The notes beneath the pieces are model-generated. The model worked only from the letters and a program-made list of their open reading frames with translations, searched no databases and had not been told where the DNA came from. From Methylobacterium sp. DB0501 (GTDB taxonomy: Bacteria; Pseudomonadota; Alphaproteobacteria; Rhizobiales; Beijerinckiaceae), in assembly GCF_011043735.1 (NCBI RefSeq), contig NZ_JAAKGV010000002.1, positions 248,001 through 312,000 on the forward strand: 64,000 bases of DNA, given 5' to 3'. Positions 1 through 8,596 of this stretch are shown here, in pieces. Position numbers and translations under genes: made by a program. Numbering within the stretch: position 1 is the stretch's first letter; each line of letters opens with the position of its first letter.

Positions 1-332
1 CGCTGGAGGCCCTGGCGCGGCTCTTTCACGGCTGGGACGCCAACGCCTTCGCGGCGCGCGACCACCTGAGCCTGGTCCGCCTCCTCGGCACGACCTGGAG
101 CCCCGACGTGGTCGTGGCCGATTTCCACCTCGACGGCGGCGCCTGCGGCCTCGACACCGTGGAATGGCTGCGCTCGGTCCACGGCCACGACATCCCGGCG
201 GTGATCACCACCGCCGACCACTCGTCCGAGGTCGAGGCGCGGGTGCGGGCGGCCCGCTGCGAGCTGGTCCACAAGCCGCTCAAGCCGGCGCAGCTGCGGG
301 CGCTGCTCGCGCATCTGCTGACCCGGGGCTGA
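1..332 (+). CDS. C-terminal receiver domain of a hybrid histidine kinase (5' end outside window)
   Basis: The reading frame is open from position 3 and ends with TGA at 330-332, so only the last ~109 residues are visible. They form most of a response-regulator receiver domain. VVVADFHLDGG carries the likely phospho-acceptor Asp, ITTAD is the strand with the conserved Thr/Ala position, and HKPLKP holds the conserved Lys near the end. The wording (DxHLDGG..GLD, ITTADHS, KPLKPAQLRALL) resembles receivers fused to the C-terminus of PAS-containing hybrid kinases of the NahK type. That assignment is inference, because the kinase part lies left of the window. A stand-alone response regulator is the alternative. 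Confidence 0.75.
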   Translation, partial: LEALARLFHGWDANAFAARDHLSLVRLLGTTWSPDVVVADFHLDGGACGLDTVEWLRSVHGHDIPAVITTADHSSEVEARVRAARCELVHKPLKPAQLRALLAHLLTRG

Positions 333-620
333 GCCCCGGAATCGCCGCACCGTCTCTGTTTCTCAAAGTTTCTGATCGCCGGCGCCGCCATTCCCCGTGA
401 TGGGGCTGCGACGGCGCCCGCGTGCGCCTATGTCGTTATGCCTATATCCATTCGTTTCTACTATATTTCTTGCGCGATTTATCCTCGAATGGACTAAGCA
501 AAACGAGAAATAGACGGTTGCGTAAGAGCAACATACTGCGTGATTACGAAGACGGTGCCGCTGGAACGGATTTTCTGCCCGCTCACTTGTGGCATCTCTC
601 CTGAACGTGGGAGGTCCAGC
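333..620. other. Intergenic region with an AT-rich core before the SDR gene
   Basis: No gene can be supported here. From about 420 to 550 the sequence is clearly richer in A+T than the flanks, with runs such as ctatatttcttg and gaaatagacgg. That fits a promoter region, or a remnant of acquired DNA, for the genes starting at 621. A short frame at 422-604 has no homology I recognise and is not called. Confidence 0.4.
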
Positions 621-1781
621 GTGGCACGGATATTACTGACGGGCGCAACCGGCTTTCTGGGCGGCGCCGTTCTTCACCAGGCCTTGAGCCGGCGCGACGG
701 CACCGAATGGGTCTGCCTCGTCCGCTGCGCCACCGCCGACCAGGGCCGGCAGCGGATCGCCGCGCGGCTGTCGCGCTTCACCGACCCGTTCACCGCCCAG
801 CGCCTCGCCCGCGCGGTCGAAGTGGTGCCGGGCGACTTCACCCGGGCCGATCTCGACGCCGACCCGCGGCTCGACTCCGTCACCCACGTGCTGCATCTCG
901 CCGCCGACACGTCGTGGTGGGGCGAGGAGCGGGTCAGCCGTACCAACCACGACGGCACGCTGGCGCTCGCCCGGCGCGCCCGCGCGATGCCGGGCCTCGT
1001 CCGCTTCCTGCACGTCAGCACCGCGATGATCTGCGGCACCGAGGCGCCCGCCCTCGTCGAGGAGGCGGCCTATCCCTCGCCCCAGGCCCGCCACCTCGTC
1101 GCCTACACGGTCTCCAAGGCGGCCGCCGAGACCTCGCTCGCCGGCAGCTTCGCCGACCTGCCGATCGTGGTCGCCCGTCCGTCGATCGTGGTCGGTCACT
1201 CGACGCTCGGCGCGGCGCCGAGCTCGAGCATCCTGTGGGTGATCCGCGCCGCCGACCGCCTGCGCCTGGTGCCGTGCGCGCCCGAGAGCGCCGTCGACAT
1301 CGTCCCGGTCGACTGGGTTGCCGACAGCCTGCTCGGCCTGCTGCGCAAGCCGCACCTTGCCCATAAGCTCTATCACGTCTCGGCCGGCGAGGGCGCGCAT
1401 GCCCGGTGGGCCGACCTGATGCGGGCCTTCGCCGACGCCGATCCGGCGGGCGGCCCGCGCGACGACTTCGCCCGCTTCGACCTCGCCGCCGACCGGGCGC
1501 TGCTGCGCCGGCGCTTCGCCGAGACCTTCGGCCTCGACGGTGCCCTCAAGCAGGCGATGCTGCGGGCGGTGCGCGCCTACTACGCCTTCTGCTCCCTCGA
1601 CCTGACCTTCTCGAACGCCCGGCTCCTCGCCGAGGGGCTGACGCCGCCGCCGGCCTTCACGGATTATCTCAAGGTCTGCCTCGACAACGCCCCCGACATC
1701 GCCGAGCAATTCGCCGACGACCTCGAGATGTTCGTGGCGCCGTCTCCGAGCCAGGCCCTGCCGCTGACGGCGAGCGCATGA
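621..1781 (+). CDS. SDR-family NAD(P)-dependent oxidoreductase, thioester/fatty acyl reductase-like
   Basis: This 386-residue extended short-chain dehydrogenase starts at GTG 621, preceded by a GGGAGG ribosome-binding site. An upstream in-frame GTG at 540 adds 27 residues that look non-coding. The Rossmann motif TGATGFLG is at residues 7-14, and the catalytic Tyr and Lys are Y162 and K166 (YTVSK). The spacing and the ARPSIVVG segment match the male-sterility/thioester-reductase branch, which reduces acyl thioesters to aldehydes or alcohols using NADPH. The true substrate cannot be read from sequence. The stop overlaps the start of the SMR transporter in ATGA, so the two are probably co-translated and may act on related lipophilic compounds (inference). 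Confidence 0.75.
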   Translation: MARILLTGATGFLGGAVLHQALSRRDGTEWVCLVRCATADQGRQRIAARLSRFTDPFTAQRLARAVEVVPGDFTRADLDADPRLDSVTHVLHLAADTSWWGEERVSRTNHDGTLALARRARAMPGLVRFLHVSTAMICGTEAPALVEEAAYPSPQARHLVAYTVSKAAAETSLAGSFADLPIVVARPSIVVGHSTLGAAPSSSILWVIRAADRLRLVPCAPESAVDIVPVDWVADSLLGLLRKPHLAHKLYHVSAGEGAHARWADLMRAFADADPAGGPRDDFARFDLAADRALLRRRFAETFGLDGALKQAMLRAVRAYYAFCSLDLTFSNARLLAEGLTPPPAFTDYLKVCLDNAPDIAEQFADDLEMFVAPSPSQALPLTASA

Positions 1782-2104
1782 ACCCCTTCCTCACCCTCGC
1801 GGTGGCGATCGGCGCCGAGATCACGGCGACGCTCGCCCTCAAGGCCGCGGACGGACTCACCCGACCGGGCCCGACGCTCCTCGTCGCTCTCGGCTACGGC
1901 ACGGCCCTGTGGCTGATGTCGACCAGCATGGACATGCTGCCGATCGGCATCGTCTACGCGATCTGGGCCGGGATCGGCATGGTCGGCGCGGCGCTCGGCG
2001 GCGCGCTCCTGTTCGGCGAGCCGGTGACCCCGCTGATGATTCTCGGCATCGGAGTGATCGCCATCGGCGTCGGTATCCTGGCGGCGGCGCAGGCCCATGC
2101 CTGA
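1778..2104 (+). CDS. Small multidrug resistance (SMR/EmrE-type) transporter
   Basis: This 108-residue inner-membrane protein has four predicted helices, the standard SMR length. Glu14 in AIGAEITATLALK is the membrane-embedded proton/substrate-binding carboxylate of the family. The helix-3 segment GIVYAIWAGIG matches the EmrE GIAYAIWSGVG motif almost residue for residue. Members export quaternary ammonium and other cationic compounds by proton antiport as dimers. The ATG overlaps the stop of the upstream reductase gene (ATGA), implying coupled translation. It is close to EmrE/QacE and less like the guanidinium exporter branch, but substrate is not assignable from sequence alone. Confidence 0.88.
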   Translation: MNPFLTLAVAIGAEITATLALKAADGLTRPGPTLLVALGYGTALWLMSTSMDMLPIGIVYAIWAGIGMVGAALGGALLFGEPVTPLMILGIGVIAIGVGILAAAQAHA

Positions 2105-2162
2105 CGCGGGGTGAGGGCGGCGGCGAACGGAACCACGCCGTCGCATCGCCTCGCGCCCACCC

Positions 2163-2816
2163 TCACCGCTCCAAGATCATCGCGCCCGTCTCCTGCCGCG
2201 CCTGCCAGCCGTGGCGCACGAGTTCCGGGTCGGCATGCTCCTCGGCCGGGGAGCCGACGCAGAGATAGGCGATCAGGCACCAGTCCTCCGGCACGTCGAG
2301 GGCGGCCGCGACCTCCCCGGGGCACAGGATCGAGACCCAGCCGACGCCGAGGCCATGGGCCCGGGCGGCGAGCCAGAAGGTGTGGACCGCCGTCACGGCG
2401 GAGTAGCGCAGCATCTCCGGCATGGTGGCGCGGCCGAGGCCGTGGCCGGCCGCCGTGGCCTCGTCGCAGAACACCGCCAGATGCACCGGGGCCTCGCGCA
2501 GGCCGGCGAGCTTGAGGCGGCGATAGGCGGCGGCGCGCTCGTCGTCGTAGGCAGCGGCGGCCGCGTCGTTGCAGCGGCGGAAGCTCGCGGTCACCGCGGC
2601 GCGCCGTTCGGGATCCGTGACGCGCACGAAGCGCCAGGGCTGGCTGTTGCCGACCGACGGGCTGAGGCAGGCGAGCGCGAGGCAGGCCCGCAACGCCTCC
2701 TCCGGCACCGGATCGGGGCGGAAGCGCCGCACGTCGCGGCGCCAGGCGATCAGCTCCGCGAAGCGGGCCCGGAACGCGTCCCCGAAATCCGGCGCGCCGG
2801 TCGCCGGCTCCGTCAT
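2163..2816 (-). CDS. bluB: 5,6-dimethylbenzimidazole synthase BluB
   Basis: This 217-residue member of the nitroreductase fold cleaves reduced FMN with oxygen to yield 5,6-dimethylbenzimidazole, the lower ligand of vitamin B12. RRDVRRF at residues 26-32 and SPSVGNSQPWRF at 52-63 are characteristic FMN-binding segments, and LGVGWVSI and AYLCVGSP follow as expected. A generic nitroreductase is the alternative, but RRDVRRF favours BluB. The ATG overlaps the stop codon of the preceding glutamate dehydrogenase gene inside a short tandem repeat. The product supports B12 supply for enzymes such as the methylmalonyl-CoA mutase at 38,898. Confidence 0.88.
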   Translation of the reverse strand: MTEPATGAPDFGDAFRARFAELIAWRRDVRRFRPDPVPEEALRACLALACLSPSVGNSQPWRFVRVTDPERRAAVTASFRRCNDAAAAAYDDERAAAYRRLKLAGLREAPVHLAVFCDEATAAGHGLGRATMPEMLRYSAVTAVHTFWLAARAHGLGVGWVSILCPGEVAAALDVPEDWCLIAYLCVGSPAEEHADPELVRHGWQARQETGAMILER

Positions 2817-2865
2817 GGCTTATCTGTCATGGCTTGGCCGGTCATGGCTTGGCCGGTCATGGCTT
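2812..2865. repeat. Imperfect 15-bp tandem repeat spanning the GDH stop and bluB start
   Basis: The decamer gtcatggctt recurs at 2812, 2826, 2841 and 2856, with spacings of 14, 15 and 15 bp. Two 15-bp units are identical. On the minus strand the units encode AMTGQ repeats at the C-terminus of the dehydrogenase. The last, one-base-shorter unit shifts frame, so it supplies both the GDH TGA stop and the bluB ATG start. Confidence 0.9.
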
Positions 2866-5800
2866 GGGATGAGCCCGGTCGGGCCAGGTCCCCGAGCAGG
2901 CTCGCCGCCACCGAGACCTTCGACACCGTGAGGCCCGACGCGGCGATCGCCGCGATCGCGGTGCGGATGCGCGCCAGCGTCGCGCCGCGGGCGGCGCTCC
3001 AGGTCTCGACCGCGGCGGCTCCTTGCGCCTCGTAGGCCGCGGCCTCGGCGGTGAGGGTCCGGTGCGCCGCGGCGATGCCCGCCACCGCGCGCTCCAGCGC
3101 GATGCGGTCGAAGGTGTCGGCCACCGGCACCGCCCGGGCGGCGGCCGACAGCGCGTTGAGGCGGAACAGGTCGGCGAGCGCGAAATGCGTCGCGGCGATC
3201 GCCGCCGGCGAACGGCCGGTGGCCTCGGCGACCTGGACGATGTCCGGCGCGGCCCCGAGTTCGCTCAACGCGGCGAGGCGGGAGGCCAGGGCTTCCGGCA
3301 CGCCGTGATCGACGAGGGTCCGGATGCGCCGGACCAGCGCCTCGGCGGCGGCCGGGGGGAGGGCGCCCGGCAGGGCGGCCGAGACCGCCGCGATGCCGTC
3401 GCGGTAGCGCTGCGCCGCCGCCTCGATGCCGCCGGGGGCGGCCTCGCCGTTGCGGATGAACCAGACCATCCGCTGGCGCAACAGGTCCTGCAAGTCGGCG
3501 TAGAGGGCGAGCTGCTGCTCGCCGGAAATCGTGCCGTCGAGCCCGTCCACCGCCTTGTTGAGGTCCATCAGCCCGAAGGCGTCGCGGGTGACCGCGAAGG
3601 CGGCGGCGATGGCGGCGGCCTCGGCGCCGGTCTCGTCGGACAGCCGGCTGACCAGGGTCGGCCCGCCGCGGTTGACGATGGCGTTGGCGAGGCTCGTCGC
3701 GATGATCTCCCGGCGCAGGCGGTGCCCCTGCACCGCGTCGGGGTAGCGGGCCACCAGGACCGGCGGGAACGAGCGCTCCAGCTCCCGGGCGAGGTAGGGG
3801 TCGTCCGGCACCGCGCTGTCGAGGAGCGCGTCCTTGAGGGCGAGCTTGGCATAGGCCAGCAGCACCGCAAGTTCCGGCCGGGTCAGGCCCTCGCCGCCCT
3901 GCGCCCGCTCGGCGAGAGCGGCGTCGGAGGGCAGGAACTCGACGCTGCGGTCGAGGCGCCCGTCGGCCTCCAGCCCTTGCATCAGCCGGCTGACGAAGCC
4001 CGTCTCGGTCGCGGCGGAGCGCTGGGCGAGCGACAGGGCCAGGGTCTGGAGCTGGTTGTTGCGCAAGACCAGGTCGGCCACCGCCTCGGTCATGCCGGAG
4101 AGAAGCGCGTTGCGGCTCTCCGGGCTGAGCCGCCCGTCGCGCTCCGGCGTCGCCAGGGCGATCTTGATGTTGACCTCGACGTCCGAGGTGTTGACCCCGG
4201 CCGAGTTGTCGATCGCGTCGGTGTTGAGGCGGACCCCGCGCCGCGCGGCCTCGATCCGGCCACGCTGGGTGAGACCCAGATTGGCGCCCTCGCCGACCAC
4301 CCGGGCGCGCAGCTCGGAGCCGGTGATCCGGATCGCGTCGTTCGCCCGGTCGCCGGCCTCGTCGTCGCTCTCGGCGGCGGCCCGCACATAGGTGCCGATG
4401 CCGCCGAACCACAGGAGGTCGACCGGCGCGCGCAGGATCGCCTGCATCACCTCGGCGGGCGTCGCCTCCTCGCGGTCGAGGCCGAGCCGGGCGCGAATCT
4501 CGGGCGACAGCGGCACCGCCTTGGCCTGGCGCGAGAACACCCCGCCGCCGGGCGAGATCGTCGAGCGGTCGTAATCGGCCCAGGACGAGCGGGGCAGCGC
4601 GAACAGGCGCTTGCGCTCGGCATAGGCCTTCGCCGGGTCGGGATCGGGGTCGAGGAAGATGTCGCGGTGGTCGAAGGCGGCGACGAGCTTCAGGCAGCGC
4701 GACAGCAGCATGCCGTTGCCGAACACGTCGCCCGACATGTCGCCGACGCCCGCCACCGTGACCGGCTCGGCCTGGATGTCGATGTCGACCTCGCGGAAGT
4801 GGCGCTTCACCGCCTCCCAGGCGCCGCGGGCGGTGATGCCCATCTGCTTGTGGTCGTAGCCCTGGCTGCCGCCCGACGCGAAGGCGTCGCCGAGCCAGTG
4901 ATGCGCCTCGAGCGACAGGGCGTTGGCGATGTCCGAGAAGGTGGCGGTGCCCTTGTCGGCCGCGACCACCAGGTAGGCATCGTCCTCGTCGTGGCGCACG
5001 GTGGCGGGCGGCGGCACGATCCTGCCGTCGACGATGTTGTCGGTGAGCGAGAGCAGCGTGCGGATGAAGATCCGGTAGCTCTCGGTGCCCTCCTGCATCC
5101 AGGCCTGGCGGTCGGAGGGCGGCGGCAGGCGCTTGGGGAAGAACCCGCCCTTGGCGCCGACCGGCACGATCACGGCGTTCTTGACCTGCTGCGCCTTGAC
5201 GAGGCCCAGCACCTCGGTGCGGAAATCCTCCGGCCGGTCCGACCAGCGCAGGCCCCCGCGGGCGATGTAGCCGAAGCGCAGGTGCACGCCCTCGACGCGG
5301 GGCGAGTAGACGAAGATCTCGAAGAGCGGCCGGGGCAGCGGCATGCCCTCGACCTTCGCGCAGCGGAACTTGAACGCGATGGTCTCGGGGGGAAGGCCGT
5401 TGCGGCCGATCTGGAAGAAGTTCGTGCGTTGCGCGGCCTCGACGAGGTTGACGAAGCGGCGCAGGATCCGGTCCTCGTCGAGGCTCGTCACCCCGGCGAG
5501 ATCCGTCTCGATCTCGGCCCGCACGGCGTCCTGCGCCGCGGCCCGGTCGCCGTCGCGGCGGGGGTCGAACCGGGCGTAGAACAGGGCCACCAGCCGCCGG
5601 GCGAGGGCCGGGTGGCGCGACAGCGTCGCCGCCAGGTAGTCCTGGCCGTAGCGGATGCGCAGCTGGCGCAGGTAGCGCCCGAGCGCCCGCACCAGCGCGA
5701 CGTCGCGCCAGCCGAGCCCGGCTTCCAGCACCAGGCGATTGTAGGCGTCGGATTCGGCGAGGTCGCGGGCGAGCGCGAGAAGCGCCGCCTCGACCGGGCC

Positions 5801-7714
5801 CTCGACCGCCGCGACGTCGAGGGCGCCGCCGCCGGCGCGCTCCAGCACCATGTCGTGCAGCCAGACCCGGGCGCCGGCGCCCTCGGGCTTGAGGCGGTAG
5901 GAGCGCTCCTCGATCACCCGGAAGCCGAGATTCTCCAGCACCGGCACCCGCTCGGACAGGGGGAGCGCCGCGCCGCGGGAGAAGACCTTGAGGCCGATCC
6001 GGGTCTCCGGGTCTCCGGGCCGGCGGAAGAGGTCGACCGCCCGGGGCTGGCCTTCCGAGATTCGCTCCAGGATGGCGATGTCGGGCAGGGCCTGGGCACC
6101 GCTATACATCTCGCGGTAGCCCGCCGGGAAGGCGTCGGCATAGACCGCGGCGAGACCGCGGGCATCGCCGCCGCGGGCGGCGCCCAGGGCCTCGCGCAGG
6201 GAATCGGCCCAGGTGCGGGCGAGTTCCGCGATGCCGGCCTCCAGCCGGGCCGCGTCGATCTCGTCGGGCGGCGCCCCCGGCGTCGCCACGATGACGTGGA
6301 GGCGGGCGAGCGGCCCCTCGGGATAGTCCGGCGCGATGGTCGAGAGGCGTCCGCCGAGTTCCTCGGCGAGGTAGGCGCCGATCCGGGCCTGGAGCCGGGC
6401 GTCGGTGCGGTCCTTCGGCAGGTAGGCGATGAGCGAGACGAAGCGGCCGAACTTGTCGGGCCGGGCCAGCACCCGCACCCGCGGCCGGTCGGCGAGCGAG
6501 ACGATGGCCAGGGCGAAGCGCAGGAGCAGGTCGGCGTCGATCTGGAACAGGTCGTCGCGCGGATAGGTCTCGAGCACGTGGACGAGGGAGCGCCCGGCAT
6601 GGCTCGTCGGGTCGAGGCCGGCACGGCTGAGCACCGCCGCCACCTTGCGGCGCAGATACGGCACCTCCTCGGCCCGGCTCGCATAGGCGCTGCCGGTGAA
6701 GAGGCCGACGAGGCGCAATTCACCGGGCAGGCCGCCCCCCGGTGCGAACAGCTTGATCGCCACCATGTCGAGATGGGCCTGCCGGCGCACCCGCGAGCGC
6801 AGGCTGGCCTTGGTGACGAGGAGCGCCTCCGGCCCCTCCAGGAAGGCACGGATCTCCGGCGTCACCGCCACCATGGCGTCGCCGCGGCGCAGGACCTCGA
6901 CGGCGGGGTCGCGCAGCAGGCCGAGCCCGCTTCCCCTCACGCCGGCATGGTCCGCCCCGCCCTCGTCGCGGTACTCGCGCAGGCCCAGAAGCACGAAATG
7001 CCCGTCGCGCAGCCAGTCGAGGAAGGCGCCGGCCTCGGCCCGCTCGTCGGCGGCGAGCGGGCCGGCCGCGTCGCCGTAGGACGCGGCGGCCTCGGCCAGG
7101 CGCTCGGTCATCGCCGCGTGGTCGGACGCGGCGGCCGCGACGTCGGCATAGACCCGGGCCAGGCTGGCGGCGAGGGTGGCGCGGGCCGCCTCGTCGTCGA
7201 TGCGGTCGAGATGGACGTGGATGAAGCTCTCGCGGGCGAGCCCGTCGGTCTCCCCGGAATCCCTCGTGGTCTCGCCGACGACGCGCACCAGGGCGCCCGC
7301 GGCGTCGCGCTCGACCCCGAGGATCGGGTGGGCGACGAGGCGGGGCTGGTAGCCGCGGGCGACGAGCTCGGCGAGGGTCGAATCGAGCAGGAACGGCCGG
7401 TTGGCGTTGACCGCTTCCAGCACCGTGAGGTCGCGCCGGCGTCCGCCCTGCTCGACCTCGATGTCGGAGAGGCGCACGGCGCTGATCGTGCGGCCGGGCC
7501 GGGCGGCGGCGAGGTGGGCCCGGGCGGCGAGCGCCAGCTCGGCCAGGGTCTCGGGCGCGTAGGCGGTGAGATCCTCGGGCGCGACGCGGCCGAAGAGGTC
7601 GCGGACGAAGCCGCCGGGGCCGCCCCGGTCCTCGGCGAGGGCTGCGGCGGCGGCGATCAGGTCGGTGCGGCTGGCCTTCGCTTCGGCGGTCGCGGTCGCG
7701 GTCGAGGGTTCCAC
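2813..7714 (-). CDS. gdh2: NAD-specific glutamate dehydrogenase, large (~180 kDa) type
   Basis: About 1633 residues, the size of the GDH-180 class, which oxidatively deaminates glutamate to 2-oxoglutarate and ammonia with NAD+. The N-terminal half is the regulatory region. The catalytic part is recognisable by RFGYIARGGLRWSDRPEDFRTE, VPVGAKGGFFPK and GMLLSRCLKLVAAFDHRDIF. The start chosen is GTG 7714 because GGAGAGGAAGAG lies a few bases upstream; an in-frame extension to 7816 is GC-rich and lacks such a site. The C-terminus ends in AMTGQ repeats that look like a recent duplication. The stop overlaps bluB. It is transcribed away from the gene at 7858. Confidence 0.95.
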   Translation of the reverse strand: MEPSTATATAEAKASRTDLIAAAAALAEDRGGPGGFVRDLFGRVAPEDLTAYAPETLAELALAARAHLAAARPGRTISAVRLSDIEVEQGGRRRDLTVLEAVNANRPFLLDSTLAELVARGYQPRLVAHPILGVERDAAGALVRVVGETTRDSGETDGLARESFIHVHLDRIDDEAARATLAASLARVYADVAAAASDHAAMTERLAEAAASYGDAAGPLAADERAEAGAFLDWLRDGHFVLLGLREYRDEGGADHAGVRGSGLGLLRDPAVEVLRRGDAMVAVTPEIRAFLEGPEALLVTKASLRSRVRRQAHLDMVAIKLFAPGGGLPGELRLVGLFTGSAYASRAEEVPYLRRKVAAVLSRAGLDPTSHAGRSLVHVLETYPRDDLFQIDADLLLRFALAIVSLADRPRVRVLARPDKFGRFVSLIAYLPKDRTDARLQARIGAYLAEELGGRLSTIAPDYPEGPLARLHVIVATPGAPPDEIDAARLEAGIAELARTWADSLREALGAARGGDARGLAAVYADAFPAGYREMYSGAQALPDIAILERISEGQPRAVDLFRRPGDPETRIGLKVFSRGAALPLSERVPVLENLGFRVIEERSYRLKPEGAGARVWLHDMVLERAGGGALDVAAVEGPVEAALLALARDLAESDAYNRLVLEAGLGWRDVALVRALGRYLRQLRIRYGQDYLAATLSRHPALARRLVALFYARFDPRRDGDRAAAQDAVRAEIETDLAGVTSLDEDRILRRFVNLVEAAQRTNFFQIGRNGLPPETIAFKFRCAKVEGMPLPRPLFEIFVYSPRVEGVHLRFGYIARGGLRWSDRPEDFRTEVLGLVKAQQVKNAVIVPVGAKGGFFPKRLPPPSDRQAWMQEGTESYRIFIRTLLSLTDNIVDGRIVPPPATVRHDEDDAYLVVAADKGTATFSDIANALSLEAHHWLGDAFASGGSQGYDHKQMGITARGAWEAVKRHFREVDIDIQAEPVTVAGVGDMSGDVFGNGMLLSRCLKLVAAFDHRDIFLDPDPDPAKAYAERKRLFALPRSSWADYDRSTISPGGGVFSRQAKAVPLSPEIRARLGLDREEATPAEVMQAILRAPVDLLWFGGIGTYVRAAAESDDEAGDRANDAIRITGSELRARVVGEGANLGLTQRGRIEAARRGVRLNTDAIDNSAGVNTSDVEVNIKIALATPERDGRLSPESRNALLSGMTEAVADLVLRNNQLQTLALSLAQRSAATETGFVSRLMQGLEADGRLDRSVEFLPSDAALAERAQGGEGLTRPELAVLLAYAKLALKDALLDSAVPDDPYLARELERSFPPVLVARYPDAVQGHRLRREIIATSLANAIVNRGGPTLVSRLSDETGAEAAAIAAAFAVTRDAFGLMDLNKAVDGLDGTISGEQQLALYADLQDLLRQRMVWFIRNGEAAPGGIEAAAQRYRDGIAAVSAALPGALPPAAAEALVRRIRTLVDHGVPEALASRLAALSELGAAPDIVQVAEATGRSPAAIAATHFALADLFRLNALSAAARAVPVADTFDRIALERAVAGIAAAHRTLTAEAAAYEAQGAAAVETWSAARGATLARIRTAIAAIAASGLTVSKVSVAASLLGDLARPGSSQAMTGQAMTGQAMTDKP

Positions 7715-7857
7715 GGTGGCTCTTCCTCTCCTGCTGTTCCTCTGCCGAGGTTGGCGACCTGAGCGGTGGCACAGCGGGTTTTCCCCCGCAACCCCGGCCT
7801 CGCGCTCAACGGGCAAACTGCCTATAGCTCGCGCATGATGATCGAGAGGGCAGGATC

Positions 7858-8514
7858 ATGACCGGCGGCAGGAAGAAGGCGGGGGGCAAGCCCGAGGTCG
7901 GTGAGCGGCCGGCGGCGCAGGAGATGGAGGGCACCGTGATGGCCCTCGACCTCGCCCCCTCGCCGGACTTGTCGCCGGAGATGCGGGCCTACTTCGAAAA
8001 ATGCCGCGAGAAGATCGGCTACGTGCCGAACGTGCTCCTGGCCTATGCCCACGACAACGCCAAGCTCGAGGCGTTCGCGGCCCTCTACAACGACCTGATG
8101 CTGGCGCCCTCCGGCCTGTCGAAGCTGGAGCGCGAGATGATCGCCGTCGCGGTGTCGAGCGTGAACCGCTGCTACTACTGCCTCACCGCGCACGGCGCCG
8201 CCGTGCGCAGCCTGTCGGGCGATCCGGTTCTGGCCGAGATGCTGGTGATGAACTACCGCGCCGCCGACCTCTCGCCCCGCCACCGCGCCATGCTCGACTT
8301 CGCGGTGGCGCTCACCGAGGCGCCCTGGACGATCGAGGAGGAGGACCGCGACGCCCTTCGCGATGCCGGCTTCTCCGAGCGAGACCTGTGGGACATCTCC
8401 GCGGTGGCGAGCTTCTTCAACATGTCGAACCGCATGGCCTCGGCCGTCGACATGCGCCCGAACCGTGCCTACCACGGCGAGGCCCGGACCCTGCCGGCGG
8501 CGGACGAGGCGTGA
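7858..8514 (+). CDS. Peroxidase-related AhpD/carboxymuconolactone decarboxylase-family protein
   Basis: This 218-residue, mostly helical protein of the AhpD-like superfamily has the redox-active pair C105 and C108 (CYYC) followed by H112, the usual CxxC...H arrangement. A segment typical of the uncharacterised peroxidase-related subfamily (CREKIGYVPNVLLAYAHD) precedes it. Such proteins act as alkylhydroperoxidase-like thiol enzymes or electron donors; the physiological partner is unknown. A purine-rich GAGAGGGCAGG lies just upstream of the ATG. It diverges from the glutamate dehydrogenase gene with about 143 bp between them and has no obvious operon partner. Confidence 0.85.
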   Translation: MTGGRKKAGGKPEVGERPAAQEMEGTVMALDLAPSPDLSPEMRAYFEKCREKIGYVPNVLLAYAHDNAKLEAFAALYNDLMLAPSGLSKLEREMIAVAVSSVNRCYYCLTAHGAAVRSLSGDPVLAEMLVMNYRAADLSPRHRAMLDFAVALTEAPWTIEEEDRDALRDAGFSERDLWDISAVASFFNMSNRMASAVDMRPNRAYHGEARTLPAADEA

Positions 8515-8596
8515 CCACGGCCGGTCACCCGGTTGCCGCAATGTCGGCCTAAGGCGCCCGCGAGACGGGCCGCGGGTCGCCCGACGGGAGCGGTGG

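Noticed and set aside
2812..2865. Possible CRISPR array
   Set aside because: Units are contiguous 14-15 bp without spacers and lie inside coding sequence. No CRISPR array was seen anywhere in the window.
3023..7762. A 1579-codon open frame antisense to the glutamate dehydrogenase gene
   Set aside because: Its translation is Gly/Ala/Arg-rich with no domain, and stop-free antisense frames are expected in DNA of ~70% G+C with strong third-position bias.
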